From: an uncultured Bilophila sp.
GTDB lineage: Bacteria > Desulfobacterota > Desulfovibrionia > Desulfovibrionales > Desulfovibrionaceae
Direction of reading: 5' to 3'
Length of the DNA: 46,934 bases
Assembly: GCA_902373525.1 (NCBI GenBank)
Contig: CABKMN010000014.1
Span: 1 to 46,934, forward strand
Position numbers and translations under genes: made by a program. The stretch's first letter is position 1. The number at the start of each line of letters is the position of its first letter. Shown piece by piece: positions 40,845 to 46,934 of this stretch. The notes under the pieces were generated by a model. It searched no databases. It was not told the origin of the DNA and saw nothing but the letters and a program-made list of their open reading frames with translations.

Positions 40845-40873
40845 TTATGAAGGACAAGAAAAACCTTTGTCAA
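40845..40873 (-). promoter_or_regulatory. Promoter of the 29-residue peptide gene
   Basis: On the minus strand TTGACA (complement at 40868-40873) is followed after 17 bases by TCATAA (complement at 40845-40850). Perfect -35 box and optimal spacing, moderate -10 box, 29 bases before the start codon. Confidence 0.65.
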
Positions 40874-41037
40874 AACCGGACCTCTGTTCTTTCGGGAGAA
40901 TCCGTTCGGCGTGACTCTTGTCTACCACTCCTCGCAAAAAAGAAGCAAACGGAAAAAAATGGTCTTTTTGACAACCAAAATTGATTAGAACAGAAGCGGG
41001 CGGGGATGGGACAGGGGGGATGGCTGGAGAAACGATT

Positions 41038-41077
41038 GGGGAAGGGGGGAAACGTTCTTCGGAAGGTTTCCCCCCTC
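41038..41077 (-). terminator. Hairpin H4 past lacI
   Basis: Purine arm GAAGGGGGGAAACGTTCT, centre TC, then GGAAGGTTTCCCCCCTCC; a few mismatches. It starts 4 bases after the stop codon of lacI and belongs to the H1-H6 hairpin family. Confidence 0.65.
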
Positions 41078-41081
41078 CGGT

Positions 41082-42143
41082 TCATTCCTTCCGGGGAACC
41101 CCGGTGGAATCGCGGACGATGAGATGGTGCCGGAACTCGACGCGGGTGATGTTGAGCCCGGAGGCTTCGCCGGAGAGCTTGGCGTGGAGGATGTCGAAGG
41201 CGTTGCGGCCCTTGTCCTCGATGTGGTGCTCGACGGTGGTCAGTCCGAGGGGCAGCAGGCGGGAGGGGAACACGTTGTCGAACCCGCATACGCTGTAGTC
41301 CTCCGGCACCCGGCGGCCCGCCGCAAGAATGGCGTCCAGCACGCCGTAGGCCACCATGTCGTTTACCGCCACGAAGGCCGTGATGCGGCGATCCGAAAGG
41401 CAGGCGCGGGTCAGATCGAACCCGACCGCGTGCTCGATGGAAATGTTGTCCCGCTCCTCCTTGGGCGTCACGCCGCGCGACTTCACCAGAACCGACCCTT
41501 CGGGGCATTCGTCCCGGAAGGTGTCGCGCACGCCCTCCAGACGCCGGACGCGCGCGGAGTTGCCCTCGTTCAGCGTGGTGGAGACGTAGGCGACGTGCCG
41601 GTGCCCGAGCCCGATCAGGTAGCGGGCGATGATGACCCCGGCGCTGTGGTTGTTCATCTCCACGGTGTCCACGTTGAGGCTCGTGTTGCGGTCCCCGATG
41701 ACGACCACCGGGACCAGCCGGTCCACGCGCTCCACCAGCCCGGTGGACTGCGGCATCATGGTGAAGATCACCCCCGCGAGGTCCGAACCCGCTACGGCGT
41801 TGAGGATGCGGACCTCGTTGTCCGCGTCGCGATAGGTGGTGTAGACGAGCGTGTCGCAGTCGCGGTCGGCGGCGGCCTGCTGGATGGACTGCACCAGCGT
41901 GGCGTAATAGGGATTGAGGACGTTGGGGCAGACGATGAGGACGGTCCGACGGTCGAACAGAGTAGGACGCTTCCGGGAGACGGCGACGTAGCCGAGGCCG
42001 TCGGCGGTTTCGCGCACCTTGCGGATCGTCTCGGCGGAAAAGGACACGTCCGCCCGCCCGCTGAGGATCATGGAAACCGTGGCGGGGGAAAAGCCCGATT
42101 CCCTGCTCACGTCCGCCAAGGTGACTCTGCTTCTGGAACTCAC
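41082..42143 (-). CDS. LacI-family transcriptional regulator
   Basis: 353 residues. The N-terminal headpiece is complete: TLADVSRESGFSPATVSMIL, then SGRADVSFSAETIRKVRETA, then DGLGYVAVSRKR with the hinge helix. The effector domain is a periplasmic-binding-protein-like fold (VLIVCPNVLNPYYATLVQSI; HSAGVIIARYLIGLGHRHVA; DYSVCGFDNVFPSRLLPLGL). It diverges from an MHS-family transporter across 374 bases, so it probably represses that transporter until the imported compound or a derivative binds. A sugar or sugar-acid ligand is typical of the family. No operator could be pinned down. Confidence 0.94.
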   Translation of the reverse strand: MSSRSRVTLADVSRESGFSPATVSMILSGRADVSFSAETIRKVRETADGLGYVAVSRKRPTLFDRRTVLIVCPNVLNPYYATLVQSIQQAAADRDCDTLVYTTYRDADNEVRILNAVAGSDLAGVIFTMMPQSTGLVERVDRLVPVVVIGDRNTSLNVDTVEMNNHSAGVIIARYLIGLGHRHVAYVSTTLNEGNSARVRRLEGVRDTFRDECPEGSVLVKSRGVTPKEERDNISIEHAVGFDLTRACLSDRRITAFVAVNDMVAYGVLDAILAAGRRVPEDYSVCGFDNVFPSRLLPLGLTTVEHHIEDKGRNAFDILHAKLSGEASGLNITRVEFRHHLIVRDSTGVPRKE

Positions 42144-42517
42144 GGCATCCTCTTTGTGGCAGTTGGTGGGGAAATATAGGCATAAGAACTTTCGGCTGTC
42201 AAACCGGGAGGCCTTTTATTGAATATTTAATTAAAGTCCGCAAAAAGGCCGCCTGAAACGGACCTGAAGTTGAAAATTTTATGTTTCCTCGAAAAAGAAC
42301 CGCCGGACATATTGCCAAGTTCCCCGTTAGATGGCATTGCTTCTTTGTAGTTAGGCGTCCTTTCGCGCCGAAGCGGAATGGGACGCGGAAAAAGCAGGCA
42401 AAGGTTTTAGTAAAATTTTAATACGGGGACGGCGCTTCGGAGAAGCCCGGCCCTCCGAAACGCCCCTGTCCCGATTCCGGGCAGGCCGGACGGCGGGGCC
42501 GTCCCAAGGAGCATCGC
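42144..42517. promoter_or_regulatory. Divergent control region between lacI and the MHS transporter gene
   Basis: A 374-base region, unusually A/T-rich for this genome from 42220 to 42420. It includes the palindrome TTTAATTAAA (42224-42233) and the A/T blocks GAAAATTTTATG and TAAAATTTTAATA. One or both may be promoter or operator elements, but none has the CG-centred symmetry usual for LacI-family operators. Confidence 0.4.
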
Positions 42518-43846
42518 ATGAGCGCACCCAGCAAGCAGGAAATCCGCAAGGTCGTCCTTGCCAGCCTGCTCGGAGCCACCATCGAATGGTATGACTTCTT
42601 CCTCTACGGCGTCGTGGCGGGCATCGTCTTCAACAAGCTGTTCTTCCCCACCACCGATCCGTTCATGGGCACCATCCTCGCCTACAGCACCTTCGCCATC
42701 GGCTACCTCGCCCGCCCGCTCGGGGGCTTCGTCTTCGGGCACTTCGGGGACAAGCTGGGCCGCAAGAGCATGCTGGTCCTCACCATGCTCATCATGGGCC
42801 TCGCGACCATCGGCATCGGCCTCGTGCCGACCTACGCCCAGATCGGCATCGCCGCGCCCATCATCCTCCAGACGCTCCGCCTTTGTCAGGGCCTCGGCCT
42901 CGGCGGCGAATGGGGCGGCGCGGTGCTCATGACCTACGAATACGCCAGCAAGCGCGAGCGCGCCTTCTACGCGAGCATCCCGCAGATGGGCCTCGCCACC
43001 GGCCTGTGCCTGTCCTCCGGCGTGGTGGCGCTCCTGTCGTGGGGCCTCACGAACGAGGAATTCATGGCGTGGGGCTGGCGCTGCGCGTTCCTGATCAGCG
43101 TGGTGCTGGTCGGCATCGCCCTGTACATCCGCATGCACATCCTCGAAACTCCCGACTTCCAGAAGGCGCGGCAGAGCGGCAAGACCGAGCACAAGACCCT
43201 GCCCATCGTGCGCGTGTGCAAGGAGCACCCCGGCAACATCGCGCTCGGCGTGGGCGCGCGCTGGATCGACGGCGTGTTCTTCAACGTGCTGGCGGTGTTC
43301 GTGATTTCCTACCTCGTGCAGTATGTGGACATCCCCCGCACCCACGCGCTGACGGTCGTGATGATCGCCGCGCTGGTGATGTGCCCGTTCATCCTGATTG
43401 CCGGACGCCTCGCGGACCGCTTCGGGCGCGGCAAGGTCTACGGCGTGGCCAGCCTGCTGTGCGGCCTGTCGATCTTCCCGTCCTTCTGGCTGATGGAAGG
43501 GAGCGGCGGCAACATGTTCCTCATCGGACTTGCGATCATCATCCCTCTGAGCGTATTCTACGCGGGCGTGTTCGGCCCCGAGGCGGCGCTGTTCTCCGAC
43601 CTTTTCCCGTCGGACGTGCGCTACACCGGGATTTCCATCGTGTACCAGTTCCCCGGCTTCCTCGTGGCGGGCATCGTCCCCGGCCTGTGTACCCTGTTCA
43701 TGAAGTGGAACGACGGCGACCCGCTGTACGTCTGCCTGTTTACCCTCCTCGCCGGAGCGACCAGCGCGGCGTCCGCCTTCATCGTCCAGAAGAAGCACAA
43801 CGCCGCCGTCCGCAGGAGCCCCGACGGCGAAGTCGAGCATGTGTAA
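42518..43846 (+). CDS. MHS-family MFS transporter (ProP/ShiA/KgtP type)
   Basis: 442 residues, twelve helices. The metabolite:H+ symporter signature is clear: ASLLGATIEWYDFFLYGVVA at the N-terminus (with the conserved EWYDF), then FAIGYLARPLGGFVFGHFGD, KLGRKSMLVLTMLIMGLATI, and LCQGLGLGGEWGGAVLMTYE. The second half contains AGRLADRFGRGKVYG. Members take up organic acids, shikimate, proline or betaine with protons. It is divergent from lacI, the probable regulator. A purine/pyrimidine hairpin follows 10 bases after the stop. Confidence 0.94.
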   Translation: MSAPSKQEIRKVVLASLLGATIEWYDFFLYGVVAGIVFNKLFFPTTDPFMGTILAYSTFAIGYLARPLGGFVFGHFGDKLGRKSMLVLTMLIMGLATIGIGLVPTYAQIGIAAPIILQTLRLCQGLGLGGEWGGAVLMTYEYASKRERAFYASIPQMGLATGLCLSSGVVALLSWGLTNEEFMAWGWRCAFLISVVLVGIALYIRMHILETPDFQKARQSGKTEHKTLPIVRVCKEHPGNIALGVGARWIDGVFFNVLAVFVISYLVQYVDIPRTHALTVVMIAALVMCPFILIAGRLADRFGRGKVYGVASLLCGLSIFPSFWLMEGSGGNMFLIGLAIIIPLSVFYAGVFGPEAALFSDLFPSDVRYTGISIVYQFPGFLVAGIVPGLCTLFMKWNDGDPLYVCLFTLLAGATSAASAFIVQKKHNAAVRRSPDGEVEHV

Positions 43847-43855
43847 CGGCTCATT

Positions 43856-43904
43856 GAGGGAAGGGATGAAACCCTTCTGAAGAAGGTCTTCCGTCTCTTC
43901 CCTC
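43856..43904 (+). terminator. Hairpin H5 past the MHS transporter gene
   Basis: GAGGGAAG pairs with CTTCCCTC on the outside and CCCTTCT-GA-AGAAGG inside, with a mismatched middle. It begins 10 bases past the stop codon and belongs to the H1-H6 family. Confidence 0.6.
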
Positions 43905-44362
43905 ATCCCCCATTCTCTGAACACGTTTTATCGAATCGCTTTTTTCGATTTTCCGCGCGGGCGGAAGTGGGCGGAGCGTTTTTGGGGGGAGCAAGGAAAA
44001 GCCTTTTTCCGAGGGGGCGCAAGAGATCGGGCCGGTTTTCCCTTCTTCTTGAAGAGGGAAGGGCCTTTCGCGGAGAGGCGTTCGGCGCCTCTGCAAAGGC
44101 GGCGTCGGCGGAACGGACGGGGCGGCGTCCCGGATTGGGCCGAGGCCGTTTCCCGCCGCGCGGGCTGAGGGCGCGCCGTCCTGAGCCGGGCCGTGCGGAC
44201 GGAAGGACGCCCCGAGGGCGCGTGTTCGGAGCCCGCGGGGAGCCCGTTTCGGGTGCCCGCAGGACGCGGACGGAGGCCGTCCCGGCGATGCCGGAGCGGC
44301 GGAGTTTTTTCGGCGGGAACGGCGCGTTGCCGCCGAGGGATTGAAACGCTGGAGAGTGAGCG
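43905..44362. other. Intergenic region with a hairpin and no gene
   Basis: About 460 bases. GCCTTTCGCGGAGAGGCG / GCGCCTCTGCAAAGGC forms a stem at 44063-44100. The 44110-44340 part is extremely GC-rich with no similarity to a known protein; its open frames have no ribosome-binding site. The last 20 bases hold the GAGAGTGAGCG leader of the phosphodiesterase gene. Confidence 0.4.
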
Positions 44363-45187
44363 ATGCGTATCCTGCATCTTTCCGATTTTCACCTGCGCGG
44401 CGACGGCGGGCTTTCGTTCCGGGTGGTGGACACCCGCGAATGTCTGGAAACGGCGGCGCGCCATCTGCTGGCGCTGGAGCGGAAGCCCGACGCGCTGGTC
44501 CTCACGGGCGATCTCGCGGACAGCGGGGACGCGCGGGCCTACGAGATGCTGCGCGACGCGCTTTCGCCGCTTTCCCTGCCCATCTACGCGGTGCCGGGCA
44601 ACCATGACCGGCGCGACCGCATGCGCGATCTGCTCGGCGCGTGGTGCCCCGCCGATCCCGCCGTGGCTCCGTACCTCTGCTCGACGGTGGAGGACGGCCC
44701 GGTGCGCCTCATCCTGCTGGACACCATGAGCCCCGGTTCGCATTCGGGCCACCTCCCGGACCTCGTGGGCGACTGGCTCGAACGCACGCTGGCGGCGCGT
44801 CCCGGCGTGCCCACCCTGCTGTTCATGCACCATCCGCCCTTCGTCACCGGCATGGGCGCGATGGACGAGCCCTTCGAGAACGTGGACCGCTTCGCCGCCA
44901 TCCTGCGCCGCGCCCCGTGGGTACGCCTGTGCTGCGGGCACATGCACCGGCCCATCGTGACGCAGTGGGCGGGCTGCCTCGCCCTGACCGCGCCCGCCGT
45001 GTCCATGCAGATCGATCTCGACCTCTCGCCCGAGGGCGGGGACACCTTCCGCATGGAAACTCCCGGCTACCTCCTCCACCACTGGGACGGCGAAACCCTG
45101 AACGCCCACGTTTGTCAGATTCCCTGCGCGCCGACCTTCTCCGGCCCGCACCCTTTTGTCGGTTCCGTGAACCCCGTTGAAGGATAG
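44363..45187 (+). CDS. Metallophosphoesterase, CpdA-like (3',5'-cyclic nucleotide phosphodiesterase family)
   Basis: 274 residues. All five metal-binding motifs are present in order: D-x-H in MRILHLSDFHLRGD (Asp8, His10), GD in LVLTGDLADSGD, GNHD in YAVPGNHDRRD, the lone H in LLFMHHPPF, and GHMH in LCCGHMHRPIV. These coordinate a dinuclear Fe/Mn centre. The order and length match the CpdA/Icc subgroup, which hydrolyses cyclic AMP and other phosphodiesters. The start is at an ATG preceded by GAGAGTGAGCG, a moderate ribosome-binding site. The substrate is not assured. A terminator follows at about 45291. Confidence 0.9.
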   Translation: MRILHLSDFHLRGDGGLSFRVVDTRECLETAARHLLALERKPDALVLTGDLADSGDARAYEMLRDALSPLSLPIYAVPGNHDRRDRMRDLLGAWCPADPAVAPYLCSTVEDGPVRLILLDTMSPGSHSGHLPDLVGDWLERTLAARPGVPTLLFMHHPPFVTGMGAMDEPFENVDRFAAILRRAPWVRLCCGHMHRPIVTQWAGCLALTAPAVSMQIDLDLSPEGGDTFRMETPGYLLHHWDGETLNAHVCQIPCAPTFSGPHPFVGSVNPVEG

Positions 45188-45290
45188 CAACCTCGGAACG
45201 GCATTCCCCCTCCGGCAACGCCGGACTTCCCCCCTTGGCCTCCCCGTTACGGTGCGGGGGGGCCTTCGCTTTTCGCCGCAGGGCGCAAAA

Positions 45291-45324
45291 AAAGGGAGCA
45301 AGACGGTTCTTGCCCCCATTTTTA
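45291..45324 (+). terminator. Terminator after the CpdA-like gene
   Basis: GGGAGCAAGA-CGGT-TCTTGCCCCC with one mismatch, flanked by A7 and ATTTTT. It also lies about 30 bases past the stop of the small acidic protein gene on the opposite strand, so it may serve both convergent genes. A second GC hairpin (GGCCTCCCCG...CGGGGGGGCC) occurs at about 45237-45263. Confidence 0.8.
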
Positions 45325-45356
45325 GGAACGGCATGCGCTCCTCCGGCGGTTAAAGG

Positions 45357-45581
45357 CTAGATGGCCGCTTCGATCTCGCCCCCGAACTCGGGAGAAAGGA
45401 ACAGCAGGGATTCGGGGCCTTCGTCGCATTCTCTGGCTTCGGGAGCGACGTAGGGTTCGCAGACTTCGACGACGGTTTCGATTTCGCCGTGCTCGGGCGA
45501 GACGTAGGTGAGGGTATCGAGGTGGCAGACCAGATTGTCGCGGTGGAAGGTTTCGTTGGTTTCGGAAACGAGAGCGGACAT
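45357..45581 (-). CDS. Small acidic protein of unknown function
   Basis: 74 residues, very acidic (about 17 Glu/Asp against 2 Arg and no Lys), three Cys and three His. A textbook ribosome-binding site (CAGGAGG) and 3' terminator support the gene. No signal peptide or membrane span. Text such as CHLDTLTYVSPEHGEIETVV has an alternating strand pattern, suggesting a beta-rich fold, perhaps metal-binding through Cys and His. I do not recognise a family; the gene stands alone between the CpdA-like and mrp genes. Confidence 0.75.
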   Translation of the reverse strand: MSALVSETNETFHRDNLVCHLDTLTYVSPEHGEIETVVEVCEPYVAPEARECDEGPESLLFLSPEFGGEIEAAI

Positions 45582-45833
45582 GGCAACCTCCTGGGTGGTT
45601 GGAAAACAGGTTGGGGTTTCCCCTTGATTCCTTGATAAAAGGATGCCGATTAGGAATCAACCTGTTCTGTGCGCTCAAACAGCCGGGAATCTTTTATCTT
45701 TTTGAAAAAGAAATCCGTTTGATCGTCTAAACGGCCAAGGTGCGCGCTCCCGCCTTCCGTACCGGGCGCTTTTTCTTCTCATACATTTTTCCCAATAAAA
45801 CAAACGGATTATCCATTTTCATCCTCCAAACCG

Positions 45834-45866
45834 AACGCCCCCGACCGCATGACGGCAGGGGGCGTT
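45834..45866 (-). terminator. Hairpin past mrp
   Basis: AACGCCCCC at 45834-45842 pairs with GGGGGCGTT at 45858-45866, with an inner CCG/CGG. It lies about 110 bases past the mrp stop. A T4 run on the plus-strand side; it is probably the transcript end for mrp on the minus strand. The rest of 45582-45975 has A/T-rich promoter-like DNA before the small acidic gene (for example TATCTTTTTGAAAAAG at about 45693). Confidence 0.5.
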
Positions 45867-45975
45867 TTCGGGGATCGGGCCTTCTTTCCGGGGGCCTTCA
45901 CGGCCTCAAAAAAATCGGAGCGCGGGAGGTCTTTTTGGGTCCCTTTCCGTGTTTCGAGCGGAACGGCCCGGATGA

Positions 45976-46821
45976 TCAGGCTTCGGACCTGTCGGTGGCG
46001 GCGCGGACGGCCTCCGCGAGCTTGAGGAACGCGGTCTTGGCGGGGGTGTCTTCGGGCATGGAGACGATGGGCCGGCCCCGGTCCGCCGCGACGACGGTGG
46101 CGGGATCGAGCGGGATCGCGCCGAGGAAGGGCAGGTCGTCCTGCTTGGCGAGGGCTTCGCCGCCGCCCTTCTTGAACAGGTCGATCTCCTTGCCGCAGTG
46201 GGGGCAGGAGAGGCCGCTCATGTTCTCGACGATGCCGAGGACGGGGGCGTTGACGACCTTGAGGAAGTCCAGCGCCTTGCGGACGTCGGCGAGGGAGATT
46301 TCCTGCGGCGTGGTGACGACGATGCACCTGGCGTCGGGGATGGCGTCGAGGATGGTCATGTGTTCGTCGCCGGTTCCGGGAGGGGAGTCGATGAGCAGGT
46401 AGTCGAGCGCGCCCCACTTCACATCTGCGATGAACTGCTGGATCGCGCCGACCTTTTTGGGGCCGCGCCAGATGATGGCGGTGTCCTTGTCCTCAAGGAA
46501 CGCCTCGATGGAGATCATGGTCAGGCGCTCGCCGCAGGGCACGGGCATCAGCCTGCCGTCCTCGTTGTCCACCATCACGAAGCCGTGGTTGCCCAGCAGG
46601 TGCGGGACGCTCGGGCCGTGCAGGTCCACGTCCAGAATGCCCACGTTGAAGCCCTGCGCCGCCAGCGCGACCGCAAGGTTCACCGTCACCGAGCTTTTCC
46701 CCACGCCGCCCTTGCCGCTCATCACGAACAGCTTGTGCCGCACTTCGCTCAGGTTCGCCGCCATGACCTTCTTTTGCATGGCCTCCGTCATCGGAATCGT
46801 CGTCTGGCCTTGTTGTTCCAT
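45976..46821 (-). CDS. Mrp/NBP35-family ATP-binding iron-sulphur carrier
   Basis: 281 residues. A deviant Walker A P-loop MSGKGGVGKSSVTVNLAVAL (about residues 34-53), switch-like ILDVDLHGPSVPHLLG and LLIDSPPGTGDEHMTILDAI, and the metal motif SGLSCPHCGKEIDLF with the C-x2-C pair that bridges a 4Fe-4S cluster between two subunits. Members store and hand on Fe-S clusters using ATP. Nearly every anaerobe has one or more. The start is preferred at 46821 behind AAAAAGGAG. This leader lies inside inverted repeat H6, which forms the contig end. Confidence 0.95.
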   Translation of the reverse strand: MEQQGQTTIPMTEAMQKKVMAANLSEVRHKLFVMSGKGGVGKSSVTVNLAVALAAQGFNVGILDVDLHGPSVPHLLGNHGFVMVDNEDGRLMPVPCGERLTMISIEAFLEDKDTAIIWRGPKKVGAIQQFIADVKWGALDYLLIDSPPGTGDEHMTILDAIPDARCIVVTTPQEISLADVRKALDFLKVVNAPVLGIVENMSGLSCPHCGKEIDLFKKGGGEALAKQDDLPFLGAIPLDPATVVAADRGRPIVSMPEDTPAKTAFLKLAEAVRAATDRSEA

Positions 46822-46824
46822 TGG

Positions 46825-46934
46825 ATGCTCCTTTTTATGAGGGGTGAGGGATGCTCTTGGGGGAGGGGGAAACGTTCTCTAGAACGTTTCCCCCTCCCCC
46901 AAGAGCATCCCTCACCCCTCATAAAAAGGAGCAT
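46825..46934. repeat. Perfect 110-bp inverted repeat H6 at the contig end
   Basis: Two 54-base arms, identical as reverse complements, around a 2-base centre (CT at 46879-46880). The inner part (AACGTTCT-CT-AGAACGTT with purine/pyrimidine arms) is a normal member of the H1-H6 family. The outer part repeats the mrp ribosome-binding site and leader in reverse, exactly up to the last base of the window. This is what a fold-back assembly artefact at a hairpin produces. Confidence 0.9.

Noticed and set aside
42144..42517. LacI operator in the divergent region
   Set aside because: A/T-rich palindromes are present but none has a CG-centred dyad, so I could not name a site.

Overview
The window looks like one complete high-GC (roughly two-thirds G+C) contig from a free-living or host-associated Gram-negative bacterium. 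I favour a member of the Desulfovibrionaceae. The reasons are a FmdE/molybdopterin-binding fusion protein, a DUF362 ferredoxin-type protein, an Mrp/NBP35 ATPase, a TSUP anion exporter, type VI secretion genes and DsbA, diguanylate cyclase and hybrid-kinase genes. This is inference from gene content; there is no rRNA or tRNA gene to anchor it. Both ends of the window fall in long purine/pyrimidine inverted repeats of one family, which suggests that assembly broke there.

Layout. 1-2.5 kb: a marR gene with an MFS exporter, then a small exported protein. 2.7-8.9 kb: redox enzymes (Fe-S-type flavoprotein, aldo/keto reductase, DUF362 protein), a NepI-like exporter and a LysR regulator. 9.1-10.5 kb: an ISL3-like MITE and an exported YcjY-like hydrolase; a 41-bp motif upstream of this hydrolase is shared with the lysR upstream region. 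11.1-16.5 kb: a type VI secretion relic, with intact-looking tssL and tssM, a broken tssK and a divergent N-terminal scrap of tssA. 17-23.3 kb: a DsbA-like protein, a YetF/DUF421 membrane protein, a PAS/GGDEF diguanylate cyclase, a YjbQ protein and a CI-like S24 repressor. 23.4-31.6 kb: the FmdE-MoCF fusion, a FadR-type regulator co-transcribed with a TSUP exporter behind a PdhR-like operator, an acyl-ACP thioesterase, an EamA transporter and an MFS transporter. 31.9-35 kb: an emrA-emrB-like efflux operon followed by a wrecked tetR. 35-39.5 kb: a sugar-type binding lipoprotein translationally coupled to a hybrid histidine kinase with no transporter. 39.6-46.8 kb: a degenerate CRISPR-like array, a 29-residue membrane peptide, a LacI regulator divergent from an MHS transporter, a CpdA-like phosphodiesterase, a small acidic protein and Mrp.

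The most unusual feature is a set of cas-less, CRISPR-like periodic arrays. At least nine intergenic sites carry a GC-rich, mostly partly palindromic element of about 26-29 bases recurring every 57-62 bases (mostly 60-61), with unrelated sequence of about 31-35 bases between copies. That is type I-E CRISPR geometry. The largest (39.6-40.6 kb) has about 17 units and contains a three-spacer block present three times. Each site has its own repeat sequence. One array overlaps the tssA scrap and another supplies the C-terminal tail of the YetF-like protein. A second family, long hairpins with a TTCT-NN-AGAA centre, sits just past gene ends. Several intergenic regions also hold decayed genes (tssK, tssA, tetR, a PAS-type sensor), so gene loss is active here.
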